From the NCBI GenBank assembly GCA_051453625.1, contig JBOZIK010000001.1, positions 186,506,740 to 186,570,739 of the forward strand: DNA of 64,000 bases, read 5' to 3'. The notes below the pieces were generated by a model, which was given only the letters and a program-made list of their open reading frames with translations, did no database searches and was not told where the DNA came from. This DNA is from Welwitschia mirabilis (lineage: Eukaryota; Gnetophyta; Gnetopsida; Welwitschiales). This document shows positions 35,690 to 48,499 of the stretch, piece by piece. Every line of letters starts with the position of its first letter. Within the stretch, counting starts at the first letter, position 1. Position numbers and translations under genes: made by a program.

Positions 35690-36330
35690 ATAAAGAAGAA
35701 TCAATTTGGCCCTTTAGAAAATAATTAAATATGAAATCATTAAATTTATGAATGCTAAAATTATATATGCCATATCCAATAGGGAGTGGATTAGTCCTTC
35801 AACAGTAGTTTCAAAGAAGGGGGGAAATGGAGAAGGTGCAATAATTTTAGAAAACTTAATGAGATCACTAGAAAAGATTATTTTCCTTTACACTTCCTTG
35901 ATTGAGTGCTTGATAGAATCTAAGGTTAGGCCTACTATTGNNNNNNNNNNNNNNNNNNNNNNNNNNNNNNNNNNNNNNNNNNNNNNNNNNNCTTTCACCT
36001 CATGCTTTGGAACATTTAATTTAAAATGAATGTTCTTTAGACTTTGCAATACCCCTGAAACCTTTTAATGAGCCATGATGGGGATCTTTTTTAATATGAT
36101 AGAAGATTATATTAAAATTTTTATGGATGACTTCTCCATCTTTATTGATACTTTTGAATAAATTATAGTAAGGTTAGAAAAATTCCTAGATCTATGTATT
36201 GAGAGTGGCTTATATTTAAGTTGGGAAAAGAGTTTTCTCCTTATCTAACATGGAATCATTTTAGGTCATCACATTTTAAAAGAAGGGATTAGCATGAACC
36301 CACATAAAAGTTGATATCATTAAAAACCTT
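35690..36330 (+). pseudogene. G2 reverse transcriptase
   Basis: 'IIKFMNAKIIYAISNREWISPS' with 'VSKKGG' after it (about 35730-35825; quoted in parts) is the N-terminal gypsy RT block. After a 51-N gap the palm region retains FMDDF at 36120-36134, the catalytic box with both aspartates present. 'ILGHHILKEGISMN' (about 36253-36300) resembles 'vLGH.iS..GievD'. Stops between these blocks make it inactive. It would synthesise cDNA from element RNA. Confidence 0.88.
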
Positions 36331-36489
36331 AACCCTCTAAATAATGTCAAACAAGATAGATATTTTCTCGGTCATGCTAGTTTATGCCAAAATTTATAAA
36401 CCTTTCCACTTCTTACTTAAAAAAGATGTTAAATTTGATTAGAATGATTCATGTCAATTTGCATTTAAAACCCTGAAAGAAAACATTTC

Positions 36490-36900
36490 TTTGAGCTTAT
36501 TGTCATGGGTCCCAATTGGAGTAAATAATTTGAACTTATGTGTGATGCAAGCAACATTGTTATAGGAGGCATTATTGGCCAAAAGTATGAAAATGATTTC
36601 ATAGTCATATATTATTTTAGCAAAACTTTGTCCCAAGCTCAATCCAACTACACTATTATTGAGAGAGAAATTCTTGCCATTATATTTTATTTATATCATC
36701 TTTGATATTATCTTCTTAATTTTCACATCAATGTTTACATAGATCATGTAGCCATTTACTATTTCATGACTAAAAAGACTTTAGCGATAGACTTATTAGA
36801 TGGACCCTTATTATATAAGAATTTTATCTTACAATAATTGATAAGGCTAAAAACATAACAGTGTTGCTAATCATCTATCTTAACTTTCTTTCTCTCATGA
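36490..36900 (+). pseudogene. G2 RNase H
   Basis: 'FELMCDASNIVIGGIIGQ' (about 36530-36585) carries the first catalytic aspartate in the CDAS box. 'FSKTLSQAQSNYTIIEREIL' (36616-36675) carries the 'E.E.lA' block, followed by 'YHL'. Motif order and spacing match gypsy RNase H. The minus-strand open stretch 36454-36642 is a shadow of this domain. Confidence 0.85.
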
Positions 36901-37119
36901 TGAAACTCCCATTAATGACTCTTTTCTTGATGAACAACTATTTATGATTAAATAACTTTATTTCATCTCATCTTTTCATCCCACTCCTTGGTATGCTGAC
37001 ATTATAAACTACTTTATGAATACAAAAACTCCTTAGCATTGGAGCCATAACCAATGTAAAACATTTCTTCATAGGATTAGTGGCTATGAGTGGAATGAAC
37101 CCCATCTTTATAGATGTTG

Positions 37120-38230
37120 CAAAGAGTAAATTATGCATAAGTATATACACCTGAGTGGGAAACTTTAGAAATTATAAAACTTTGCCATGGTGGGATATGT
37201 AGAGGATACTTTAGTGGCCAAAAGACCATCATTAAAATTCTTCACTTTGGTTTTTATTGACATACTTTTTTCAAAGGCTCATTTGAATTTTCTAGGAAGT
37301 GTGATGCATGTGAATGCTATGATAGCCTAACTCATTTTTAAGATATGTTCCTAAAACCTATACTTGAATGTGAACCTCTTAATTATTAGGGACTTAACCT
37401 TGTAGGTTAATTGCACCACCTTTGCATTAGAAAATTTATATCCTTATAGTTATAGATTATGTTACTAAGTGGGTTGAAGCTGTTTCTACTACCAAAAATG
37501 ATGTCTAAACTATTTGCAACTTTGTTCTAACTTATATCTTTCAATGATTTGATTTTTCACAAATTATCATTAGTGATCGAGGAACTCATTTTATTAATTA
37601 CCTTTTTCAAAAAGTTATTTTATTTAATGGTGTTGAACATAGAATAGCTTGTGCTTACCATTTTCAAATCAATTATCAAGCTGAAAATGCAAATATAGAA
37701 ATAAAAAAAAATGCTTTAAAAATTAGTCACTATCAATAAAAAAACTTGGTTCTTTAAACTTAATGATGTTATTTTGGCTTATTATACTACTTAGTGAACT
37801 TCCCTAGGTTTCTTATCCTATGAAATTATGTATGACAAAGTGTGTGTATTACTAGTTTATGTTTGCTTTAACTCTTATTGATTCACCCATTAACTTAACC
37901 TCATATACTTAAATGACAAACTTAAAATTTAACTAGCCCTACTCAACCATTTAGATTAAAAACTTACTTGTGCTTTACATCATCAACTCATTTATAAAAC
38001 TCAAGCCAAGTTTAGGTATGATAAAAAGATTGTTTATAAATAGTTTGAACCTAGTCAACTTGTCCTTCTGTATAGCACCCAAGTAAACCTTTTTGCACAA
38101 TAAGTTAACTTCTAAATGGTTAGATCACTATCTTATAGAAAAAGTACATTCACATGGCTCAATTGAAATCTCTGATCTAAACACTGGATAAATTCAAAAG
38201 ATTAATGGATAAAGGTTAAAAATTTATAAG
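37120..38230 (+). pseudogene. G2 integrase
   Basis: The zinc-binding end is seen as 'CHGGICRGYFSGQKT' (about 37175-37225) with a 'KCDACE' segment near 37297. The core shows 'IDYVTKWVEAVST' (about 37452-37490) with the first catalytic aspartate, 'IISDRGTHFIN' (about 37566-37600) with the second, and 'YQAENANIEIKK' (about 37675-37710) containing the glutamate. A C-terminal part near 38140-38210 resembles 'HSHGSIEI'. The D,D,E residues are still recognisable, but stops and frame changes interrupt the protein. Confidence 0.87.
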
Positions 38231-38299
38231 TCATCTCCTGATAAAACCTTAAACATGATAGAAGCATTTATTTTAGAAATTCCTCTTCCTGAGGAGGAC

Positions 38300-39277
38300 C
38301 TTCTTTTTGCCATTACTTAAATTCTTTCTTAACTCATTTCTTAGGTAAAGATCATGTTATCACTTGAATATCTTTAACTTGACTTATGCATTTAGTTTGT
38401 NNNNNNNNNNNNNNNNNNNNNNNNNNNNNNNNNNNNNNNNNNNNNNNNNNNNNNNNNNNNNNNNNNNNNNNNNNNNNNNNNNNNNNNNNNNNNNNNNNNN
38501 TTATGAATTTTCCATAATTAGTAATATTCTACTTGAGTTTTTCCAATGATAATATTGACTTCCTCCAATCTTCAGATATTTATATGTATATGAACTTCAT
38601 TTTAGAAGGAATATGCCTTAGTTCTTTTATTCTCTTTTAATGATATGAGTAATTAGTTGTTTTTTCATATTCTTACTTTGTTACTCATTTCATTCCTTCA
38701 CTTTTATCCTTACAAGTACTTAGTCATGTGGAATGATACTTTAAAAAAAAAATATTTTATGTTATATCTTCAAAATTTGGTCATCATAATGTGTTACCGT
38801 AAGTGCACTAGGGCAAATATTCCCAAGAAAGGCCTTTGGTAGTGTGATAGGATAACTGTGGAAACTCCAATATGGGGTTAGTTAGCCATGCTATACAAGT
38901 CCTTACTCATATAGTAGTGGTTGCACTCCCCTCATCATGGAAAATAAATTTCATTTTGAGGCTACGAAATCAATGGTGTCCCTAATGTCATCAACAACAT
39001 TACTTGTTTTTTAGACTTATTTTTATTTATTTATTTATAGTACTTTCATATGATTACATTATGTTTTAGATTCTTGTGTTGTTTTGATAAGGTAGTCTGT
39101 AAGTTCTTGTTTTGAACAAATTTTTATCTTATCATTCATTATTTGATAATGTTAGACATACTTATTATGGAACTTAATTTACATTTTTTCAAGCAATGTT
39201 TTATCTTAGTTAAATTATCTCATAATCTAGTTGATCACTTACTTTATCAAGGAGTGACAAGACTAAGTAGAGGGATA
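38300..39277 (+). other. G2 3' untranslated region with block conserved in G1
   Basis: No domain is seen after integrase. At about 38786-38950 a block starting 'taccgtaagtgcactaggg' and continuing 'gaaactccaatatggggtta' aligns with the reverse complement of about 19640-19870 in the G1 element. It ends in a purine-rich tract 'aagtagaggga' (39265-39275) directly before the LTR, a good polypurine tract for plus-strand priming. Confidence 0.7.
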
Positions 39278-40428
39278 TGTTGCAATTCCAATTTGTAGGA
39301 ATTTGATGGTATATTTTGAGTGCTTTTGCAAGACATTTACACAGTTTTGAATTCAATATTAATAATTATGGAGACCTAATAGGATGATCAGTAAAACATC
39401 TAATTCTTAGCATATTTAGCAATTTCTCAAGGTTATTTTGATATTGCATATTTGGAAGAATACTTCATGATGTAAAAGACTGATTTACATTTGAGATTGA
39501 AGATAAGGAAAATTATCATATCCTATGTAGTCCCTATGATAGATAGCACGATGATACTATTGATATGAATAGAAGCTGTGGGGCTAACAATGGGGCATGA
39601 GGATATTTTAACATAGGGTGATGTTACCTAGGTCCTCCCAATGATAGTCAGGATGACAGCTATTTTTGTTTGGTTAGAAGAAATTTCTTTGTAATAGGGT
39701 CAAGTGACTCATGTAATCTATTAGAGTTTCTTTTTTGACTTCTAGGGTTTAGTTTTTAGAACATCAATGAAAAAGTATAAATACCCTTCTCCTCTAATTT
39801 CTATTTCTATCTTTTATACTTGATATGCTTGTGATTGTAAGTGGATGTAAAGTTCTCAAATTAATCTAGATAATCTTTTAAATCAATACGATTGCTATTT
39901 CATTTTAATCCTATATGTTCCTTATGATTTACATTGATCATAATTTAGTGTAAGAACTCTATGATTTATCTAGATCATAAGGGAAATCTTTGTTAAGGTT
40001 GACCTTATTTATTATTATATTTGCATTGCTTTTCCATTTCCTTTCACACAATATTTTATATTCTACTAAGTAGGTCTCATAGTTTATGTTAATTAAGAAC
40101 TAGTAAATACTCTTCTTAATTGATCTAAATTATAAAGAGACTAGTCCTTATGATAGAAGGATTAGGAACTAAGAGAGTTCTTTTTCTCCTTCCACTTCAT
40201 TTTCATTCACTTGCATTGCATTTACTTATTTATTTACTTCCATTTTTTGTAAGATAAAAGACCAAAAACATATTGGAAATCAATTCTCTAGCTTTTAGCC
40301 TAGTGCCTTCATTAAGATTATGACATTTAAGTGAACCCTTGTCTATACTAGTGTGCATTTTCTGCAAGGTATTTGCTTTATAGATTTACTTAAAGAACTT
40401 CAAGATTACATAAATTCACACTACAACA
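39278..40428 (+). repeat. G2 3' LTR
   Basis: It starts TGTTGCAATTCC after the polypurine tract and ends '..cactacaaca'. A TATA box is at 39775-39784. About 105 bases present in the other two G2 LTRs are missing at about 39836 (after 'gcttgtgat'). No convincing target duplication pairs 40429-40433 (AATAC) with the left flank. Confidence 0.87.
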
Positions 40429-40864
40429 AATACGAAAAATTAAAATAAATGATAAAAATAAAGAAAGTTCATTAAATTAAGTCAAATTAAACAAGAAAAG
40501 TTATTTTTAAAATAGATAATTAAAGAAAAACCTAGAGTTACCTTATCTTTGCATTATTTTCATTCCATTATTACTTAGAATCTTGGAAGAGGCTAGCATG
40601 TAAAGAGGAATAACTTTGAAGCTAAATCCTTGAAAGATAATAATAATAAGGTCTTGCCATTATCTCATTATCTTGAAATCTAATCCACTATGTATGATTT
40701 TTATTTTTTCTTTTATTTTAGTCTTTTTTCATGTATTTTAAAATTATTTTTGAAGTATTTTAATGATTTGTTATAAGTACATTAAAAAATTCACTAAGTA
40801 TGTATGATAGAAATCTATCCATTTAAGTGCTTTAAGAATAAATCCATGAAGTGTTATTATTTAA
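40429..40864. other. short spacer between G2 and G3
   Basis: This is AT-rich sequence with no recognisable gene or repeat. It ends in TTTAA (40860-40864), which nearly matches TTTAT at 56784-56788 on the far side of G3 and is probably its target duplication. Confidence 0.5.
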
Positions 40865-42189
40865 TGAAGTATAATGAATAAGATTTAAAGTTAAGTTTGC
40901 ACTTAGCTGTCTTTCTTCCTCATAGATAACATGGGTTTAGGTTTAAAATTGCACTAACTTAATAAAATTTATAAGTTTTAGAGTGAGAAAGTACAAAAAG
41001 AAATTATTTCTAGAGTTGAGTTGAACTTGATCTTAAAAGAGGAGGAAAGTAAACTAGCTCTAAGCTGATTTGTTCCTAAGAAAGTCCTTCATCCCCATTT
41101 TGTTCAATTACCTTCATCTAAAGTACTTAAAACCATCAAGTCCTTTTGGCTCAAGTCATGTTACATAATCATATCCATGATATGAGAAATGGTGAAGTCA
41201 ATTAAAAATTTAGTATTAAATTAATAATAAAAAGTAAGGAATTTAATTGCTTAAGATCTATCAAGTTAAAAGACCTAGACTAAGTGATTGAAAGGAATTC
41301 ATTCAACTAAAATTAATCTTAATGATTGAATTAATTACCTAAGCATTTTATTTATAATTTCATTGATGAGATAAAATTAAAGAAAAATAACATGTATTAT
41401 AAAATAGAATAACTTTACAACAAAGGAAGAATTAAATTGAAAGAACTTCTCGACAATCTTAAATACTAGCAACTCCATCAAAGAGGTGCTTAGAAAAACA
41501 TCAAAAGTTGATGCCCCAAGGTTTTACAATTCTTCAAGCTAAAGATAATATAATAAAGGGTTCAAGGCCCTTTAATAGAAATAAATAGGGGATAGGGATG
41601 GTTACAAGCCCTTAACCTATAGTATTAGGTGGATAATTAGAAATGATGACATTAGATAAGATGGTTTATTATCTTTTCCATTTGGTAAATATGCTTCTGA
41701 TAACACTAAATCTTGGCTCTAGAGTGCTACAATTACTACCAAATAATGTCTACATCATGTTTTTCCACTGGCATCCTACTCAACCCTAATAAATGTTTCT
41801 TTATAAGTCCTCATCATTGTTGCTACATGTCATTAATAATAAAATTATTTTTTATGTAAAATTTTATCAACCCTATAACTACATTCTATTGAATTTTTTA
41901 TGACATGCTAGGAATGTCAGTTTGGATGTATTTTGTGAACATGGGATAGCAGTACTAGTTATCCTAGCTAGTAGTACCAGCGGTTTCAGCTATTTGATGA
42001 TCAAATTAAGGTATATCCTTTAATTGAGCATAATTCATCTAAAAATATCATGGAAAATAGTTAAGTTTATAATTAATGTAAAAGTCAATAGAACACATGT
42101 TTTTGTGATGAAACTGATTATATTAATGCTTTATAGTAAGGTTACTTAGTCATTTGATATAATCATAATTTTAGTTTTACATGTTAACA
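40865..42189 (-). repeat. G3 3' LTR
   Basis: It aligns with 55490-56783 from 'agatttaaagttaagtttgc' to 'tttacatgttaaca'. On the minus strand it starts TGTTAACATG. The right flank (42190 on) is shared with the flank of the related LTR at 60137, as expected for the internal 3' end with its polypurine tract. Confidence 0.8.
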
Positions 42190-43690
42190 CATCTCCTAAC
42201 TAGTGTTTTGGTAATGCCTTAGTAAACAGATAATAAAATGATTAAACATGGAAAAATTATCAAAGTTTAACGTTTTCAAGCATGAAAAGATGTAACTTTG
42301 AAAATTTTATAATTAATTGTATGTAATTAAGACATCAAAGTAAAACATTTAGTAAAAATAGAGTGGAAATAAATACATCATACCTCCTAATAAAAATTAA
42401 CCTTTTTCCTCAAAGTTTATAGTAAATAACATTTAAGTCATATGAGAACATAATTCTAAAGAGAATTGTGTAGAGTTATTTTATTGAAAATCATGAAAAA
42501 TGTTATAGCTAATTTAAAAAGAAAAAGATTAACTAATGTAAAAACATTGTTAAGTGAAAGATCTATTAATAAATATGATTTATGCCTTTAGGAGTTATTT
42601 CTTATGAAAATGGTAATGAAGTGAGATGGAACGAAATGGAGTAGAATGGAGATGACAAATGCACCAAATGGACTAAACCATGAACTAATGAATAAATGAG
42701 GAACTATCTTAAGTTATTATTTCTTTATTATATTTTTTTATTTTTATTTGATCACGATATCAGCCAAGTAAAGTTTTAATCAAGTAATTTATATAAATTC
42801 AATAAATCTATGCAAATCCTAAGTATGAAAGTCAATAAACAATAGTTCACATAAAGCCTCTGATTTTCATCTTTTATCATTTCTTTATTTTTCATTTCTA
42901 CCTTTGCATATGTCTTTAGTTTCATTCTTTAAATCAAATTGAGTATCCAGTGTTACAACATTTTCTGCCACTAGAGTTAAGTATGTTATTTTATGTAGAA
43001 ATTAGTGTTCCATTGCTAGTAATTTTTTACATCCTTAATGGTATTAAGCATGTCACAAGTAGATTGTTATAGCTACATTACTAGTAGATTTCCATATTCC
43101 CAATGTAGTTAGCTAAACCCAACTAAGTGATTAATGTTATATCCTTCTCAGAAAAAAATGTATTATTTTCTTTTCTTCATCTTTCCATAGTCATTTTTGT
43201 GCACATTAGCCTTCATTAAAGGCTTTATACTTAATGAATACATGTGAAGATATATCCCATCTTTTCAACCATGTATTACTAAAATCAATAATCAAAATTA
43301 AATGTGTTTTTAATCAACATACTTGAAATAAGAATAGGATTCCTTAGAAGCCCATAAGTAAACTTGATCTTAACCATTACTTAGATGATAACGTGATCAC
43401 TTATTACTTATTTTTTGTTTAGGTCCTTTAACTTAGACTAGTAAGCCTTATAAACTGAAGGGTTAATGGATTAGGTAAATGATTTATGGATTGGATGAAG
43501 TGATTTGGAAATGGGTTTAATGGATGATGGGATGGATGATGATGTTTTAGAATTTCATGAGAAAGACATCCATAGGCAAAAACTAGTTTTTAGGATGATT
43601 TAATATAGAAGATTTAAAAGATTTGTGATTATTAAGTTTAGAGTTAAAAAAGTGATAATTAAAAAGATAGCAAAGAGTGAGAAATATTTG
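42190..43690 (-). other. G3 internal 3' end without pol domains
   Basis: This is where RT, RNase H and integrase should be, but I find none of their motifs on the minus strand. There is a low-complexity stretch around 43440-43560 (repeated 'ggatgatgg' and 'aatggatt' on the plus strand). The first 100 bases resemble 60138-60240 beside the related LTR. Confidence 0.5.
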
Positions 43691-45155
43691 GCTTAATAGG
43701 AGAACATTCAAAGTCACAAGTTTCATTAAGCTAATTAGCCTCTATAGGATCCCCTGATAACTTCATTGCATTAAAAATAATTAAGTTTAAGATCATGTTA
43801 CCAAATTATATTTTTAGTTAATCATTCCTACAATTGATTAAGATATTTGAAGTTGCAAGAAAAGATATTCATAAGATGATAGGAACTGAATTGGGTTTTC
43901 TTGCATCCATTTCTAAAACTATGAAGAAGGCTAGGAAATAGCAATTGTTAACTTAAAGTATTACATCTTCAACTATTTATAAGGTAACTTTATAAAATTA
44001 TCTCCTAATTGTAATTGGATTTTAGTTCCTTTTACATGATTCAAATCACATTCTTCATAAATATGATTAACTAAAATATTAATACTTCTTGCAAATCTAA
44101 CAAGGCTTGCTTAATATTTTTGTCTCCAATTATAATACCTATCATTGAGTAACATGGATCTTTGTACTTAGGTAAAAACTAGTTCTAGATAATTGCACTA
44201 GTTTATTAGACTAACAAGTCTTTACCTTTAATATCCATGCATCTTTTGACAATGCATATGTCTTTAAGAAATTTTGTCTAGGAAGGCATCTTTTTAATTA
44301 CTTCTAAAAGAGGCATGTTTATTTTAACTTTTTTAAAAATTTATAAGGCCTCAAGATGTTATTTTTAATGTTTTCTTTTTTAAGGCATTAGAAAAAAGAT
44401 AAAGACTCTCTATATGTGGACAAAGATTCTTCTAAGTTTATTACCTTTTCTTTATTTAAATATTGAGGAAAAGTTAAAGGTCTTATTAAGGAGTTGTGTC
44501 TTTTTCTTTTACTTTCCCCTCATCTTTAGACTTACTTTGTGTTAACCCCTATTTAATCTCTATGCCACTTCTTATATGAATAACTTTGGTTTATTCTAAG
44601 TGATTTAATTCTTCTTCAAAAAGTCTAACTCCCTTAGCATTTGGCTAAGTACTTATTAAAACCTTTCCTAGTTCCTTTTGATTTAATAATAAAAGAATAT
44701 AGGTGGTGGTTTATTAGAATTGGTGTATGCTCTGTTCAAGTCTTTGATTTGTTTGGGCTTATGATTTCATGAACATTTTAAAGGTTCCTTTCAATGGAGT
44801 AGATGAAGTCATTTGATGGTTTGATGATGAAAGATAAGGATACACAATGAAAAAAATGAGTTTTAAGTTGATAATTTTGTTGTGAGTTGTTGTCTTACTT
44901 CTAATAGAAATTAGAATGATTTCACCAATCAAGGTTATAAGTGTTTAAGTATGGATTATTTTTAGGATTTTTCCATTGGTGTCCTACCATGTTTTCCTAG
45001 TCATTAACTATTTTTTAGAAAAGAAAAATGAAGGGGCTTTTAGTAGTTTTGTGTGTATCAATATGGTAAATAGCACATTCTAGTTTAATGACCATGGATG
45101 AAGGTGAAGAAGAAGTGGTTAAGGATTCTATTCTTCTTGTTAATTCATATACTTT
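43690..45155 (-). pseudogene. G3 end of Gag and protease
   Basis: On the minus strand a knuckle remnant C-x2-Y-x4-H-x4-S lies at about 45045-45085. Next come 'NNPYLNTYNLDW' and 'NHSNFY', the decayed form of the gypsy 'NPYSNTYNPGWRNHPNFSW' segment, then a 'PFPQ'-like 'FPQYLNKEKV' block. A protease lead-in 'LPKYKDP' is followed near 44075-44105 by 'LLDLQEV', where functional proteases have the catalytic 'L.DLGAS'. Near 43800 is 'FGNM....IFN', the usual segment after the protease. It joins directly to 53309 across the copia insertion. Confidence 0.75.
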
Positions 45156-45160
45156 GTTAT

Positions 45161-46539
45161 TGTTGTAAAATATAGTTTTGATGATTTTATTTCTCAAACA
45201 TTTTATGTCTTTATGTAGATAAATTATTACAAGTACATCAGATCTTGATAAGATACTAGACCATGATGGATATTTAAAGATAACATCTTATGAAAAGGAT
45301 TAGATGCTAAACTATAAAATTAATAGTTTGAAGACATATAGAAAATTCAAGATGTCTTAACTAAAGTCATCTGATAATTTATAGATGTCTTACATATATT
45401 AAAAAATAAGTAGCAAGCTAAAATATAACTACCATATTCAAGACAATTAAATTGAGAGTTGAATATAACATAGATAAAGACGTCTATAAAGTTGAAGAGG
45501 TATATACTAAACTAAAATAAGTAATAGAGTTAAGTTTATTTATAACTAATATCTTACAATTGAAATAAGATATTGACTTTTATGTTATAGATTCATAATC
45601 ATAAAGGCTTAAGAATACTACAGTGCAAAATTCATTAGAATCTAAACATGTTGACTCAAGACATCTACAAAAGTGAAGAAGTCTGGAGTGAAGATGTCTA
45701 CAAATTTCAATATGACTTGAAATAAAGTTTACATTGATAAAAATTTAAGCTACATCCCCGAAACATAGACATTTATTATCCCTTACATGATGGTTACAAA
45801 ATGCAATGGATACCTCTTAAGCTCAAATAGCTTGATTTCTTTAACCCTATAAAGCCTTGATGTCACAAAAAAGAGAAGAATGTTATAGCACTTTATTAAA
45901 TAAATCAAATGTATAGATATTGAAAAGTGCAAGTAAGGAAACCTCTCATAAAGAAATTAAAGGATTCATTAGCAAGAAGATAGTATTGTTTTATCTCTTG
46001 AAATTAGATCTTTATTGCTTCATTCTTCATTCTTGTGTTAGCAATAATAACTTTAAGGAGCTTACATATTTATTAATGCAATATATTTAGGCTTGTCGAT
46101 GTATTGTATTTTTTGTTTATATTATGGACTATCCTATTTTTAAATACTATTGTAAAATCCAATCTATTAAATATTAAATCCTTTGTAAGGAAATCCTTAT
46201 AAGGGTGTTCATTTAACATTGTCCTTTTAGGTACTTGATTGATGTAAGGTTATAAGTGAGTCAGAAAACCACTATGTCCTTAAGGGGAAGAGAGTATTAC
46301 TTTATGAGGAGATTTTCACTTATTATAAGATTGGTGGTATGCTAGAAAACCACTATTTTCTTATAGATAAAGAATATCTAGATGTATAAATAGGAGTTAC
46401 CCTCTGTGTGTGGACATAACTAGGTTGGAAAACCACATTATTTGGTAAGGTGTTTTCATTTTACATTTTTATATAGTTTTGTTATTAGTTTTAATATTTA
46501 TTTAGTGGAACTCATTCACCCCTTCCCTTTGAGTTCTTA
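45161..46539 (+). repeat. SIRE-like 5' LTR
   Basis: It pairs with 51918-53308. A TATA box GTATAAATAG is at 46385-46394. The first half carries many copies of AGACATCT and its reverse complement AGATGTCT, and one GACGTC (45479-45484) that reads GATGTC at the same place in the 3' LTR. Confidence 0.85.
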
Positions 46540-46541
46540 AG

Positions 46542-46553
46542 TGGTATTAGAAT
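46542..46553 (+). promoter_or_regulatory. primer-binding site, tRNA-iMet type, decayed
   Basis: TGGTATTAGAAT follows the LTR end. It is TGGTATCAGAGC with C-to-T and G-to-A changes, and matches the initiator methionine tRNA priming of copia elements. Confidence 0.7.
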
Positions 46554-46599
46554 AGTTACTCATGAGAAATAATAATTTCCTTGAGTGAACATTGAAGGG

Positions 46600-48450
46600 A
46601 TATCATCCATTAAACTTTCACTCTTCGATGAGATAAACAATGGCTATTAGAAGATAAGGATACTAGTATACTTATAATATTTTGAGTTTCAAATTTGATA
46701 GAGCAAAGAATAAGGATACACAAATCCTATAGAAATCATTACGAATTCTATAAGTAATAACATTGCTCAAATCAAGAAAAGGAAAGACTAGATAGATGAA
46801 AAGAAAGTTATTTTCATGCATGACTCTAAAGCTAAGAATGCACTTTATTTCACTTTATCTATAGAAGAGTTCAATATATTAACATGTTGCAAAATGGCAT
46901 AAGAATTTTAAAATGTTCTAGTTGAAACATATGAAGCCATGTCTATTACAAACAATCTAAGATTCATATTTAAACAAATAAATTTGAAAATCTTAAGATG
47001 AACTAAGGAGAAAGAGTTTAGAAGTACTTTACTAAAGGTTTAAAGATTGTGAATGCAATAAATATCATTGGAGAAGATCTTCCTAAGTAAATGTAATTCA
47101 AAAGATTATTAGATTACTAATCCCTCACTATAGGCCAAAGACCATAACTATGAAAGAATCTAAAGATTTTAACATAATGAAGATGAAAGAGCTACAAAGC
47201 TATCTTACAATGTACAAAATCAATCTCATTTAAAATTGAGCTTTAAAAGAGAAATCCATTGCACTTAAAATAATTCAAAGCATAAATTAGAGATCAAAAG
47301 GTAAGGAAAATAAGGAAAAAAAAAAGAATATGACTCTAATGATGAAGATGAGGAACTAGCTATCATTACAAAAAGAGTAAAAAGACTACTTTTATGCAAG
47401 TAGAATAGAAAATATGAGCTCAAAAGGTCATATAGATTTTAAGAAAGAGATAAGGCTAAAGATAAGTCATCTAATAATACTTCTTTTTCAAATGTTTCGA
47501 GAACAGAATGTTGAGTATGTGTAGGAAGAGGACATATTATTTTAAAATGTCTTAGTACTAATAGATTGCAAGAAGATGAATAAAAGAATGAGCCTAAAAG
47601 GCAGAAATCATTCTTTATTGAATGGGATGAAGATGAGAAGGCTACAAAAGATGAAGTATCAAATAATAAGAAAGCACATCCTTCCTACATGTCTATAGCA
47701 CATGCTTATTATGAATACAATGATTTAGAAGAGGAATATGATTCAAATACTAATGATGACATAGGTATGAGTGTTTAAGAAAAATATGAATTAATTTTTG
47801 ATGAGTTTATTAATTTGCAAAATTTATCTATAAATATAAAAAGGTTTTTTACTATTCATAAAAGGGAATAAGAATAAGAAAATGATACTTTTAATAAATT
47901 ATCCACTAAAAAATTAGCTATTAAAGCTAAGGTTGATAAGCTAACGTGTTTTTTGAAGAATGTAAGATAGGAAATTTTAGATTTAAAGAAAATTATTAAA
48001 AGATTTATACAAGGAAAATATTATGCTTGGACAAATCAAAAATCAAAATGATAAGAGTGGCTTAAATTAGATGAGGCTACTACTATGACTTTAGTCCCTT
48101 TATTTAAAAATTCAAACTGCAAAACAAGGTATGAGCGCTTGGCATATACAAATAACATCATTTGCTATTATTATCANNNNNNNNNNNNNNNNNNNNNNNN
48201 NNNNNNNNNNNNNNNNNNNNNNNNNNNNNNNNNNNNNNNNNNNNNNNNNNNNNNNNNNNNNNNNNNNNNNNNNNNNATTCAAACTGCAAAACATGGTATG
48301 AGCGCTTGGCATATACAAATAACATCATTTGCTATTATTATCATTATAAAGGCCATTATTAGTATAGATGTCCAAAAAAATTTAAAGACATGTATTACAC
48401 TAACAACACTAAGAGGCATGATAGATTGATACATCATTGTATGAAGGATA
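46600..48450 (+). pseudogene. SIRE-like Gag with two zinc knuckles
   Basis: A UBN2-type segment is readable as 'ESKDFNIMKMKELQSYLTMY' (about 47157-47218), matching the copia Gag 'eakdl..l.leeL.gsL..yE'. A knuckle at about 47508-47549 reads C-*-V-C-x4-H-x4-C, all four ligands present but a stop between the first two cysteines. A second at about 48330-48371 keeps C, H and C with the second cysteine changed to Y, followed by 'CPKKFK'. Two knuckles of this kind precede protease in SIRE-type elements. A 100-N gap at 48177-48276 is flanked by a 67-base repeat. Confidence 0.75.
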
Positions 48451-48499
48451 GACCAAGAAATAATTGAATACCAAAAGCTAAATCAAATCTCAAAACTAA

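Larger units (their letters stand above)
31531..40428 (+). mobile_element. G2 Ty3/gypsy element, Athila/Tat-like
   Basis: The order on the plus strand is partial 5' LTR 31531-32311, primer-binding site 32315-32332, gag, protease, RT, RNase H, integrase, a 3' untranslated region, polypurine tract and 3' LTR 39278-40428. It is better preserved than G1: the RT F-MDD box and several RNase H and integrase residues remain. Stops are still present throughout, so it cannot be autonomous. Gaps lie at 31834-31858, 35941-35991 and 38401-38500. Confidence 0.9.

Noticed and set aside
36454-36642. Minus-strand 62-codon open frame
   Set aside because: It lies antisense to the G2 RNase H motifs (CDAS and ERE blocks), which explain the region.
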